Shown here piece after piece: positions 9,684 to 18,804 of a stretch of 64,000 bases of DNA. Source of the DNA: Candidatus Poseidonia sp. (GTDB taxonomy: Archaea; Thermoplasmatota; Poseidoniia; Poseidoniales; Poseidoniaceae); assembly GCA_030829545.1 (NCBI GenBank), contig JAURAI010000008.1:1-64000 (forward strand). The letters are read 5' to 3'. Numbering within the stretch: the stretch's first letter is position 1; every line of letters starts with the position of its first letter. Made by a program: the position numbers and the translations under genes. The notes beneath the pieces are model-generated. The model was given only the letters and a program-made list of their open reading frames with translations, was not told the origin of the DNA and did no database searches.

Positions 9684-10139
9684 ATGCCACAACCACCAAT
9701 GACCATACCAGCCGATGATTATCAGTCGCTTCAGGAAGGCATTGGAGAAACGCTCAACCACGGTAAAGCAATTCGTACCGCTCTCGCCAAGCACTCTGGC
9801 AAAGGGCCTTACACGGCAGAATGGGAAGTTGAAGCCGCTGTCGAAGCACTCCATGTCTTCGCATCGCGGTGGACCATCGAGATTCTTGCTACCTTGTACA
9901 TCACAGGCCCGCGACGATTCAATGAGATTAAGAACATGCTCTCGGGTATTTCAAGCCGCACGCTCTCCGACAAGTTACGCTTCCTTGCAGAGGAAGGGCT
10001 GGTTCGTCGAGTCGTCACCGACGGCCCGCCCGTCAAGGTAAGTTACGAACTCAATCAACACGGAATGACCTGCGGGCGTCTGCTTTCACCGTTGGTGGCC
10101 CATCTCAAAATGGAACACGGGTCAGTGACCTCTGCTTGA
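9684..10139 (+). CDS. HxlR-type winged-helix transcriptional regulator
   Basis: SRWTIEILATLYITGPRRFNEIKNMLSGISSRTLSDKLRFLAEEGLVRR is typical of HxlR. Confidence 0.9.
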   Translation: MPQPPMTIPADDYQSLQEGIGETLNHGKAIRTALAKHSGKGPYTAEWEVEAAVEALHVFASRWTIEILATLYITGPRRFNEIKNMLSGISSRTLSDKLRFLAEEGLVRRVVTDGPPVKVSYELNQHGMTCGRLLSPLVAHLKMEHGSVTSA

Positions 10140-10235
10140 TTCACGACTTGCCCTTCGTTTCGCATTGCATCGTGGTGCCCTTCGCCCACGCAACAAGCCG
10201 ATGGTTTAAGGGAGGAGAAGAAGAACCCACGAGGT

Positions 10236-10916
10236 ATGCCTCTTCTTGCCCAGTGGACCCGTCAACGGCCTTGGCTGACAGCAGGTATGGCCAGTGCAGC
10301 AACCGGCGTGGTTGGGCTCGCTGGAGGATTTGTTGCTGCTGCAGGCGCCGTTGGAGCCATGGCTTTTGGCGGCATATCGACACGCGCAACTCACCATGAA
10401 CATCCGCTTCGGCGTCGCATCCTCTCAACTCTCGATGCTCACCCTGGTCTTTGCTACAGAGAATTGCAAACGATCATGAATGCGGCCAACGGTACCTTGC
10501 GCCATCACCTCGACGTTCTGCAATCAAGAAAGGCCGTCACGATGATGCCCGTCAACGGACGAACCTGCTATTTTGCTGGTGGCCCGAGTCAGGTCGAAGT
10601 CTTGCGAAGCACCATCGTCGGTGAACAACGCATGGCTCAACAATTGCCCATTGGACTCTCCCTGGTTCAGCGGCTCATCCTCGAAAACATAGAGCGGGAT
10701 GGTGTGCCGAGGTCACAGGCTGAACTTGCACGCCGATTGGGTCGGACGAGGGCGACCGTTCACAGCGCTGTGAAGGTACTGCTACGCCGCGGTATCCTGC
10801 GTGATGACCGCATCGAACTCATGCCCCATATCGACATGAACATGTGCCGGAGTGTATCCCCTATCGTCAATTATGACTATGTGGATGACCGGCAAAGAAT
10901 TGACGCCACAGAATAA
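10236..10916 (+). CDS. Winged-helix regulator with N-terminal hydrophobic segment
   Basis: GVVGLAGGFVAAAGAVGAMAFGG hydrophobic segment followed by two HTH-like units (LCYRELQTIMNAANGTLRHHLDVLQSRKAV; RSQAELARRLGRTRATVHSAVKVLLRRGIL). Confidence 0.72.
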   Translation: MPLLAQWTRQRPWLTAGMASAATGVVGLAGGFVAAAGAVGAMAFGGISTRATHHEHPLRRRILSTLDAHPGLCYRELQTIMNAANGTLRHHLDVLQSRKAVTMMPVNGRTCYFAGGPSQVEVLRSTIVGEQRMAQQLPIGLSLVQRLILENIERDGVPRSQAELARRLGRTRATVHSAVKVLLRRGILRDDRIELMPHIDMNMCRSVSPIVNYDYVDDRQRIDATE

Positions 10917-10990
10917 ACGATTGTGAAATCTATCGCTTGAACGGCAAATATTGCATAGACTTCAAAGGCTCTCGCCACCGCCTTGCGTCC

Positions 10991-12118
10991 ATGTTCTCCG
11001 TACGTTTGGTGGAACAACCACTGCCTTCTGTTGACCGTGACATAGATTCTCTGGTTGAATGGATGACGGAGACCTTGTGCCTCGTGCGTAAGCGAGGCGA
11101 TACGATGGCCGACGGTGGGCGAGCGGGCCCCGTGCACCGATTGCTTCGTGATCATCTCTTTGGTCAACCGGAGCGCGCCTGGGACGCCCAAATGTTGGCC
11201 GATGAATTGGCCCTCATGCCCGCATCGCTCAATCACCACTTAACGCGCCTGGTCGAAGCGGGCCTGATCGGCTATACCAACGAAGGTAAAGGATGGAGGA
11301 GATACTACCTTCGTGGAGGCTCTGTACCGAATGCAGTTGCTTTTTTCCAACAGCACTGCTTGATGGTCCTCCAGCAACGTATGAAGCACCTCGAAAGTGA
11401 TTGGTCGCGCCAAGGTCTTCCTTTACCCGTAGAATTGCCCCAAGACGATTCTGCCCCGTTCATGCTTGGCCTGGTAGATCACCGCCCTGTTCCGAGTGAA
11501 TCTACGGGCAACGCTCGTTCCCACTGGATGAATGATTTCGGACTCCTTGGTGAACGTCCGGGTCAGGAGATCGCATCCGACTCGATTTCAGTTCAACTGT
11601 TCAATACCTTGCTTGAACGAGATGCTCCTCTTTCACTGGATGAGGCTGTTGAGATTCACGGTGGACAAAAAGCCCGAATTGGGCGGATATTGGAACGCTT
11701 TAGGGTATCGGGAATGGTTGAGCGGGTTGCACGAACCGACCGCTTGCAAAGCGCCCTATGGACGGCCATGACAACACAACACCAGCGGCGTGGTGAAGAT
11801 TGGATGTTGAAGAAAGGAGGCTTTCAACGACTGCTCAATGAAGAGCAGCAAAGGATGTTGCTCAAAGCGCTCGCCAAAGGAACGTTGACCATCGAAGATG
11901 TCGGGCAGCAGCTCGAGGCAACCGATGCGCGCGAACAAATGCTCCTGCTCAATCTCCTCGGAGGGCGCTTGCCAATGGGGTACCGTATGTCGGGTCAAAC
12001 ACTTGCTTCTGTCCAACGATCGGTACAAGATCGTCTTGAACGTGTTCTTCGTAGAATGGTCCGCGTCGCTGACCTGCTCGCAGCGGCAACCAATGACGAT
12101 GCTGTTGACGAAGCATAA
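10991..12118 (+). CDS. Multi-HTH winged-helix regulator
   Basis: RAWDAQMLADELALMPASLNHHLTRLVEAGLIGYTNEGKGWRRYYLRG and later HTH-like segments; start at MFSVRLVEQ is a guess within ORF 10937..12118. Confidence 0.68.
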   Translation: MFSVRLVEQPLPSVDRDIDSLVEWMTETLCLVRKRGDTMADGGRAGPVHRLLRDHLFGQPERAWDAQMLADELALMPASLNHHLTRLVEAGLIGYTNEGKGWRRYYLRGGSVPNAVAFFQQHCLMVLQQRMKHLESDWSRQGLPLPVELPQDDSAPFMLGLVDHRPVPSESTGNARSHWMNDFGLLGERPGQEIASDSISVQLFNTLLERDAPLSLDEAVEIHGGQKARIGRILERFRVSGMVERVARTDRLQSALWTAMTTQHQRRGEDWMLKKGGFQRLLNEEQQRMLLKALAKGTLTIEDVGQQLEATDAREQMLLLNLLGGRLPMGYRMSGQTLASVQRSVQDRLERVLRRMVRVADLLAAATNDDAVDEA

Positions 12119-12133
12119 CGCAGAGGCATCGCC

Positions 12134-13159
12134 ATGAGTCAGTTCATCGCTCCAAAAATGGGTCCTTGGGAAGGCGAGGCCAGACCCCTTTTTCTCGCTC
12201 CGATGTCAGGAGTATCTGACCTTCCTTTTCGTCTTCTCTCAAAGGAATGTGGAGCAGATGTTACCATCACTGAATTCACCAATTCGACCGCATTGACTCG
12301 GGAAGCTGCCACCTCTTGGCGGCGCATGGAAACCCATGCGAGTGAAGTCCCCTTCATTCCACAAATCTTTGGAGGCGACCCAGGAGACATGGCTACTGCA
12401 GCAGAAATGCTCGCTCCGACTGCGGATATCATCGACCTTAATTTTGGATGTCCTGCGCCCAAAGTCACCAACATCTGTGCTGGGGCAGCGTTGATGGGTG
12501 AGCCCGAACGCCTTGTTTCCATGGTTGAAGGCATCGTTGAACGAGTTGATGTCCCCGTAACGGCAAAAATGAGATTGGGTACGGGTTCGGGTACGAACAA
12601 TGCAACAGACATTTGTCAGCGCCTCGAAAAAGTTGGAGCGCAGCGTCTGTGCATCCACGGACGAACTCTGCGCCAACGATATTCAGGAATTGCCGACTGG
12701 AGCAGCATCAAGGAGGCCGTTGAAGCGGTCAACGTCCCAGTCATTGCCAATGGAGATGTTGTCGACGCATCTTCAGCGGCAGCTTGCCTCGAGCATACCA
12801 ATGCATCGGGATTGATGATCGGACGTGGAGCCATCGGGCGACCGTCGGTATTTGCCGAAATCAAATTGGGCCTCGGGTGGATGAAGGAAGAGGATGTGCC
12901 TTGGATTCATGCCCACGAGGATTGGTCAGCGCTGTCTGAAGTCGGTCAGGCCTTTGCCTCCCGTAAATGGTGTTGGGACCGTTATATCGAATTGTCAGAA
13001 TCCACGATTGGGATTCAACCTCGGTGGATGCAACGACATGCCATTGCCTTCACCAAGGGCTTGCCAAATGCAAAGAAAGTACGCAGCCTCATGCATGATG
13101 AAGATACGGTCAAAGGCATGGCTGATGCTATCAGCCATTTTCTAGCAAGCAAGGCTTGA
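12134..13159 (+). CDS. tRNA-dihydrouridine synthase (Dus family)
   Basis: LAPMSGVSDLPFRLL, IDLNFGCPAPKVT, VTAKMRLG, IHGRTLRQRYSGIADW, VIANGDV, MIGRGAIGRP. Confidence 0.95.
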   Translation: MSQFIAPKMGPWEGEARPLFLAPMSGVSDLPFRLLSKECGADVTITEFTNSTALTREAATSWRRMETHASEVPFIPQIFGGDPGDMATAAEMLAPTADIIDLNFGCPAPKVTNICAGAALMGEPERLVSMVEGIVERVDVPVTAKMRLGTGSGTNNATDICQRLEKVGAQRLCIHGRTLRQRYSGIADWSSIKEAVEAVNVPVIANGDVVDASSAAACLEHTNASGLMIGRGAIGRPSVFAEIKLGLGWMKEEDVPWIHAHEDWSALSEVGQAFASRKWCWDRYIELSESTIGIQPRWMQRHAIAFTKGLPNAKKVRSLMHDEDTVKGMADAISHFLASKA

Positions 13160-13161
13160 CT

Positions 13162-13770
13162 TCAGAAAGTGGATTCCCACTCAGCAAGGTCATTTGCTTC
13201 GGCCCATGCTTCATCGGTTGTTTCTCCACGAACCTTGAGCACTTCACGAGCGAGAAGCCAGTAAATGAGAGCAAGTGAGCGTCGTCCCTTGTTGTTGGCA
13301 GGAAGAGCGACATCGACGTTGCGCAGGTGGTTGTTAGCGTCGACAATACCGACGATGGGAAGACCCGTAGCAACTGCTTCACGGAGTGCTTGTTGGTCGT
13401 TGGCAGGGTCGGTCACGAACAAGACATCAGGTTCGATGTAGGAACGAAGAGCGGGGTTGGTCAGCGAACCAGGAATAAAACGGCCGACTGCGGAGTGAGC
13501 ACCAACGGCCTCAGCAAAGAGACGGGCGGGGCGTTGTCCGTATTGTCGGGCGCTTACCACCATAATGGAAGGTGCGTCAAAGGTGTTGAGAAGAGCAGCA
13601 ATGGAGCGGATACGCGCATCTGTGGTAGGAATATCCAGCAAGTAGAGACCATCTTCTCGGACACGTTCAATGAAGCGACCCATATCGGCACTCTTCTGTT
13701 GAGTACCGATGTTCACGGCGTTCTCCTCATATGTTTCAGCGGAAACGAGTAAACTGGTTTCTTCGGACAT
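13162..13770 (-). CDS. rps2: Small ribosomal subunit protein uS2
   Basis: TTDARIRSIAALLNTF, YGQRPARLFAEAVGAHSAVGRFIPGSLTNP, EPDVLFVTDPANDQQALREAVATGLPIVGIVDAN. Confidence 0.95.
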   Translation of the reverse strand: MSEETSLLVSAETYEENAVNIGTQQKSADMGRFIERVREDGLYLLDIPTTDARIRSIAALLNTFDAPSIMVVSARQYGQRPARLFAEAVGAHSAVGRFIPGSLTNPALRSYIEPDVLFVTDPANDQQALREAVATGLPIVGIVDANNHLRNVDVALPANNKGRRSLALIYWLLAREVLKVRGETTDEAWAEANDLAEWESTF

Positions 13771-13903
13771 TGTTAACCACAGCAAGCCGCCCACAGACCC
13801 CCTGTATTAAACCGCTTCGTCCTTCCAAGCCCTATGAACTTGGTGAGATTTCAAAAAATCATGGAGGGAAAAGGTATCAAAAAGAGAGGGCTGTGCCATA
13901 CAT

Positions 13904-15097
13904 GTGTCGGAGCAGAACGCCATCAGCACATCGGGCTCTGAACCGACCCATCCTGAAGCCGTCGCCCGCGACAATGGTTTTTGGGTCGACAAAAACGACG
14001 ATTGTTTGCCCGTGAGTGCCAGTGACCTTGAGCGTTTTACGTACTGCCCGATGTCTTGGTACCTCTCTGCGACGGGCCATTCAGGCCAAAGTGAAAGCAT
14101 CAAGGCTGGCATCCAACGTCACAAGGCCATCCACGAAGGCATAAGCAATTTTGAGAAGTCTCGGCTGCTTACCATGAGAAACCTGACCATTTGGAAATGG
14201 TGGTTTGCTGTCGTGGTTGTTTTGTTGGTGGACACCTTGGCATTCATGAACATCAACGATGCTAATTTTGACACGCAAGAGTTCTCCAAATTATTGGCCC
14301 TGTGGGCCATTTCGTGCCTGTTGATTGCCATTGCTGCAATTTTGTTACCTTGGCGGAAATTCCTGAAGATCTCCAATCCGATGAAGGAACGCCATTTTGA
14401 ACAAGAAAGCGGTGCAGTCCAACCTTTTTTTGAGCCAAAGGGATTCAAAGGCGGCTGGTTTCTCGGAGGGCGCTTGGAAGTAGCCTTCCTCATTGCGGCC
14501 ATCGCCATCGCCTTGCATGCCATTGCCTTGCAATTTGCCAGCAACCGTGAGCAAGCAGCCTACGTATTTGCCGTCACCACCATCGGATGGACCCTGTTGA
14601 CTTCCTTCCGATTGCAGCGAGCGTTGGTCAGCAACAATAAAGCCCAATTATTGGCCATTGAAAACGATATCAAATCGGGAACTTCGGTCGCTTATTCCGA
14701 CGACGATAGCACCACTGGTTTGTTGAAGAACAAACTCAACGGTCTTCGGGGGCGACCTGACCAAATCGTGATCATCGATGGAGAATTCATTCCGGTAGAA
14801 CAGAAGACCGGAAAGGTCCCTCACAAGCCGCATGAGTCGCACGTTCTGCAAATTCTCGCCTATGCATCCTTGGTTGAAGCAACGACCGGAGCCTCGCCTC
14901 CATATGCTCTTCTTCGTTACGGTCCTGAGCAATTGCATTCCATTTCTTGGGACGATGAAGCGAAATTGAAATTAGACCAAGCCATCAAAACCGTTCAGAA
15001 AACCATGGCCGAAGGCGGTGCTGCTCGCAACCATAGCAGAGAAGGAAAGTGCAGAAGTTGTTCCCGCCGCTATGCTTGCCCTGACTCGCTGGTTTGA
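13904..15097 (+). CDS. Cas4/RecB-like PD-(D/E)XK nuclease with predicted Fe-S cysteines and an internal block of TM helices
   Basis: VSASDLERFTYCPMSWYLS; GRPDQIVIIDGEFIPVEQKTGKVPHKPHESHVLQILAYASLVEA; C-terminal CRSCSRRYACP; about four hydrophobic helices between ~14195 and ~14615. Confidence 0.82.
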   Translation: MSEQNAISTSGSEPTHPEAVARDNGFWVDKNDDCLPVSASDLERFTYCPMSWYLSATGHSGQSESIKAGIQRHKAIHEGISNFEKSRLLTMRNLTIWKWWFAVVVVLLVDTLAFMNINDANFDTQEFSKLLALWAISCLLIAIAAILLPWRKFLKISNPMKERHFEQESGAVQPFFEPKGFKGGWFLGGRLEVAFLIAAIAIALHAIALQFASNREQAAYVFAVTTIGWTLLTSFRLQRALVSNNKAQLLAIENDIKSGTSVAYSDDDSTTGLLKNKLNGLRGRPDQIVIIDGEFIPVEQKTGKVPHKPHESHVLQILAYASLVEATTGASPPYALLRYGPEQLHSISWDDEAKLKLDQAIKTVQKTMAEGGAARNHSREGKCRSCSRRYACPDSLV

Positions 15098-15099
15098 AA

Positions 15100-15645
15100 T
15101 CAGAAACAATCGTCCACCAGTGGATATTGAATGCAGGTATTTGTCACGGTCACAATGATGTCAAAATCATCACTGATGAAGCCAACCGTCGTCTCTCCAA
15201 TACCCCGTGCCTTGACGTTCAAATCCCATTCTCCGAGTACGAATTCCGGGGTGGGCAAGAGTTGTTGTTCCAATGGAGTGGCCGTTTCACTGACATCCTG
15301 CTCCCATTGAACATTGCCTGCGCTGTCCGTCAATACCGCTCGAACATACCGAGTGGTGTTATCGGATGGAATGGTATCTGAAAAAGAGATACGTGCGCGG
15401 AAGTAAATCCGAATTTCAGCGGTCTGGTCATCAACAACGAAGGTTGAAATGTTCGTGAACTCGTTCAGCGGAAGAAGTTGTACAAATTCATGCGATACTT
15501 CGATCTTTTGATTTTTCAAACTTTCAAAGGGTTCCTCGCGGAGGGACTCAACCGATTCCCTCGCCGCAATGAGGCCCATGCAACCTGATGTGGAGGCCAT
15601 GAGGGCAACCAATACCAGCGCCGTTGCAAGACCCTTGAGGCGCAT
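15100..15645 (-). CDS. Predicted lipoprotein of unknown function
   Basis: Signal peptide with lipobox-like end MRLKGLATALVLVALMASTSGC. Confidence 0.65.
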   Translation of the reverse strand: MRLKGLATALVLVALMASTSGCMGLIAARESVESLREEPFESLKNQKIEVSHEFVQLLPLNEFTNISTFVVDDQTAEIRIYFRARISFSDTIPSDNTTRYVRAVLTDSAGNVQWEQDVSETATPLEQQLLPTPEFVLGEWDLNVKARGIGETTVGFISDDFDIIVTVTNTCIQYPLVDDCF

Positions 15646-15798
15646 TGAAGCAACCCACAGGGTGAATCCCTAAGAAAGCCTCGCTTTTGTGAAGGGCCGT
15701 TCAATTCAAGTTACGAGACCGGCTGCGATGGCTGTCTGAATGAAGCAAACCATGGCCGAGCCTTGGCGATGACGAGCCCTATGAACGCCGACAGACAC

Positions 15799-18633
15799 TC
15801 AACCAAAGCGTGCGCCACAGGTCTTACATTCAACGGCATCAGGCGCTAACTCCGCACCACATGCACCGCATTCATCAGAAGCATTGGCAGCCTCGGCAGC
15901 CTCAGCCTCATCCTTGGCTTTCTGCCGAGCACTTCGACGGCGGGTTGGCTTCTTTGCCTTCGCAGCCGCTCTTTGCTCATCGTCTGACTTGACCGATGCG
16001 GAGAGCGGCATGTCGTCGTCATCGTCAAAGCTGAAGTTCGCCGTTGTTTCAGCCACTTCATTGCCCGCAAGGGCTGAATCGGTGAGACTCATGCCAACAT
16101 TGACCTTTTCACCGGGAAGAACGCCTTCCTCACCCGTAATCTCGAACAGACGCTCACGGATGCCAGCATCAGATGCACTGAGTTCGCCCGTGTCTTCGCC
16201 CAGAGAGCGCAATTCTCCCTTGGAGGCTAAGATAGCGTCAATGTCGTGGTCGGGGTCGGTGCCCTTGGTCGATTTGAGCGTCGTTGTCACCTTGTCTTTG
16301 TAGGCTTCAACTTCTTCCTCGGTCATCTCACTCATGGCGATTTCGTCTGCATAGCGACGGTCATAGGCGGCTTCAACCTCAGCCTCTGCGGCGACGATGT
16401 TGGTATCCCACTCGTCCTCGAGGTGTTCTTCATCAAATCCGAAATCCTTGACGGCTTCAGCATAATTCTCAGTTCCCGTGACGATTTGGTCGTCATCATC
16501 TTCGGGAAGAGCAACTACTTCCTTGACAATTTGGCGACGTTCGCGTCGCTCGCGCTTCTCAAAGTAGGATGACACGTCTTGGAATGCCCCACAATAGGCA
16601 CAATTTTCCAAGAGATCAGGAATCGATTCGCCGCATTCTCCGCAGTCGTGGAATTGACTTCGTGCTTTCTTCAAATTGAACATGCAGTGTGGACAACGGT
16701 CTTCGGTACCTTCCAATTCCCCGTCACAAGATGGGCAGTATTCGTAAATGTCTCGTTCGAGTTCTTCTTCTCGTTCCCGTGTGAGAATCACCGCAACAAC
16801 GAGGGCACCAATCAAGACGAGAGCCCCCAGGCCAAACAGTGTCAACGTCCCCATTTGCGAGGCGGTGGCTGCGTCATCATCTGCTGAACCGGAAGCCAAT
16901 GTTGCGAAGGAACGTGTGAAGGTTGGGCTGATGGATGAATCCTCTGGGACCAAACGAATGGTGGTCATTGAGGCTTTGGCCTCAAAGGTACAGGAAAGGG
17001 AAACGCGTTCACCGCGCTGGTCTACATTCACTGAGAGGGATGAAAGAACTGTGTTATCTCCGTCCTGACAGGTGTAATTGGCCTGTCCTGTTTCAGTACT
17101 GGTCATGTTGACACTGAGCGTGTACACCGCAGCATCAGCGAGTGGCATGGTCGGAACGTTGTTTTGAGCGTCAAAGAGTTGTAGGGAGGAATACTCCCAG
17201 TCCAATTTGAGCTTTGATTCGACGAGTACGGTTCCACTGGCGTAGGAATTCTGCTTGTTGGCATCCCAACTGCCTTGACTGGCAACCCATTGTGCTTGGA
17301 AATCTGCTGTGTGAGCACCGAGGGCAGTCGGTAGAGAGACGTTCCAAGTGAAAGGCTCACCTGCATCCAGCAAAATGGGTGGAGACTGTCCTTCGACGCC
17401 CTCAAAGGTGTATTGTATCATACCTGAAACGCCGATATCGCCTGTATTTTCCATGGTGATGCGCCATTCAACATCCTCACCCGAAGCGACTGAAGGGGTG
17501 GTGGGAAGTGCATTCGCATCCACATAGACGTCAGGGATTGGAGAGATGGTGAGAAGCCCTGATGCAAGGTCATTGGCCGTTGACTCCTGCTCAATGCCAG
17601 CTTGGTTGAAGGGATTGATACGAGCGGTCACGACGTGACTGCCATCGGGAAGAGATGAGAGCGTTGAAGCGTTCAGTTGGGTCGTGAAACTCATTTCACT
17701 GTAGCCTGAACCTAAGAGACTGACCGTGAAGGGCTGAGCTGCAATCATGCCGCCAGAAGGCGTTTGAAGTTCCAAATGAATGGGGATGTCTGCGGGACCT
17801 GTGCCGTTGGTTCGAACAAGTGTCCCAGTGATTGTCCAGGGGCCTTCGAGAGCGCCTGTGGCAATGGTCACGACCAAATCATCTTTGAAACTAAGATCCA
17901 TCCTTGTGGAGACGATGACATCGACTTCGCTGACTTTGTTGGATTCCGAGGCTTCAACAATCACGTTGTAAATATCTGGCGTCACCGTCACAGTATGCGT
18001 GCCGCTGCTTGGAGCGACAATGGTCGTATTGACCCAATGGGTCGAGCCTGCGGTGAGGGCAGGTACTGCCAATTCAACATCCGGAGACCCGGGCACTTCG
18101 AGCAACAACGTGCTGCTGTCTGCATCAACCGAACCGGAATTGAGAATCGATGCTGAAAGGTTGAGAAGGTCACCGGCGTAGACGGGTTGCGGTTGTTCTA
18201 CCTCAAGGCTGTCCACACGCAAATTTGGCAAGCCAGCAACGGAAAAAGACTTGAAGAAATTCACAGGGAGGTCGCCACCAGCGCTGAATTCAAACCATAC
18301 TTTGTGTTCACCTTCGGTAAGTCCCGACCATGTGGTGGACACGGTCACAAAGTCTTCTCCAGGCACTGTAATAACATCGAGGAATAAGCGATTGTTAGGA
18401 GTTACCGATTCTTTGTAAAAGGCGACATCTACGTTGAAGGCATCGCTTTGTTGACTGTTGTAAAGCGTCACTTCAACATCGACTGAACCACCCATCAGCG
18501 GGTTGTCTGGGGTCAATGAAAGTTGAACTGCCGATGCTTGCACACCTCCACTATCGCCCGCTTGCGCAGGAAAGGGAAGAAGACTCATGACGAGCAGACT
18601 GACGATGATGCCGACCTTCGTGATGCGTTCCAT
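15799..18633 (-). CDS. Secreted/membrane CARDB-like repeat protein with C-terminal TM and zinc ribbons
   Basis: Signal peptide; CARDB-like repeats (PNLRVDSLEVEQPQPVYAGDLLNLSASILNSG); TM LTLFGLGALVLIGALVVAVILT; CPSC..CPHC, CGEC..CAYC and CGAC..CKTC pairs. Confidence 0.8.
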   Translation of the reverse strand: MERITKVGIIVSLLVMSLLPFPAQAGDSGGVQASAVQLSLTPDNPLMGGSVDVEVTLYNSQQSDAFNVDVAFYKESVTPNNRLFLDVITVPGEDFVTVSTTWSGLTEGEHKVWFEFSAGGDLPVNFFKSFSVAGLPNLRVDSLEVEQPQPVYAGDLLNLSASILNSGSVDADSSTLLLEVPGSPDVELAVPALTAGSTHWVNTTIVAPSSGTHTVTVTPDIYNVIVEASESNKVSEVDVIVSTRMDLSFKDDLVVTIATGALEGPWTITGTLVRTNGTGPADIPIHLELQTPSGGMIAAQPFTVSLLGSGYSEMSFTTQLNASTLSSLPDGSHVVTARINPFNQAGIEQESTANDLASGLLTISPIPDVYVDANALPTTPSVASGEDVEWRITMENTGDIGVSGMIQYTFEGVEGQSPPILLDAGEPFTWNVSLPTALGAHTADFQAQWVASQGSWDANKQNSYASGTVLVESKLKLDWEYSSLQLFDAQNNVPTMPLADAAVYTLSVNMTSTETGQANYTCQDGDNTVLSSLSVNVDQRGERVSLSCTFEAKASMTTIRLVPEDSSISPTFTRSFATLASGSADDDAATASQMGTLTLFGLGALVLIGALVVAVILTREREEELERDIYEYCPSCDGELEGTEDRCPHCMFNLKKARSQFHDCGECGESIPDLLENCAYCGAFQDVSSYFEKRERRERRQIVKEVVALPEDDDDQIVTGTENYAEAVKDFGFDEEHLEDEWDTNIVAAEAEVEAAYDRRYADEIAMSEMTEEEVEAYKDKVTTTLKSTKGTDPDHDIDAILASKGELRSLGEDTGELSASDAGIRERLFEITGEEGVLPGEKVNVGMSLTDSALAGNEVAETTANFSFDDDDDMPLSASVKSDDEQRAAAKAKKPTRRRSARQKAKDEAEAAEAANASDECGACGAELAPDAVECKTCGARFG

Positions 18634-18804
18634 GCACCCCTTAGAGCATGCAAAGCACTTGAACCCATCTCTTCAAATCGCCCTTGAAGAACGGCTCACA
18701 GAGGCTTGACGCCCCGCCACGGTTGTCGTCAACTTTGAATGCCCGTGCTAAGCCCGAGTTGAAGGGGAGCATTGAAGGACAACCGCAGGTGTGGAAATCC
18801 CATG

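Noticed and set aside
13904-15097. CRISPR-Cas locus suggested by the Cas4-like gene
   Set aside because: No repeat-spacer array and no cas1, cas2 or effector genes seen in the window; the Cas4-like fold alone is not evidence for CRISPR.
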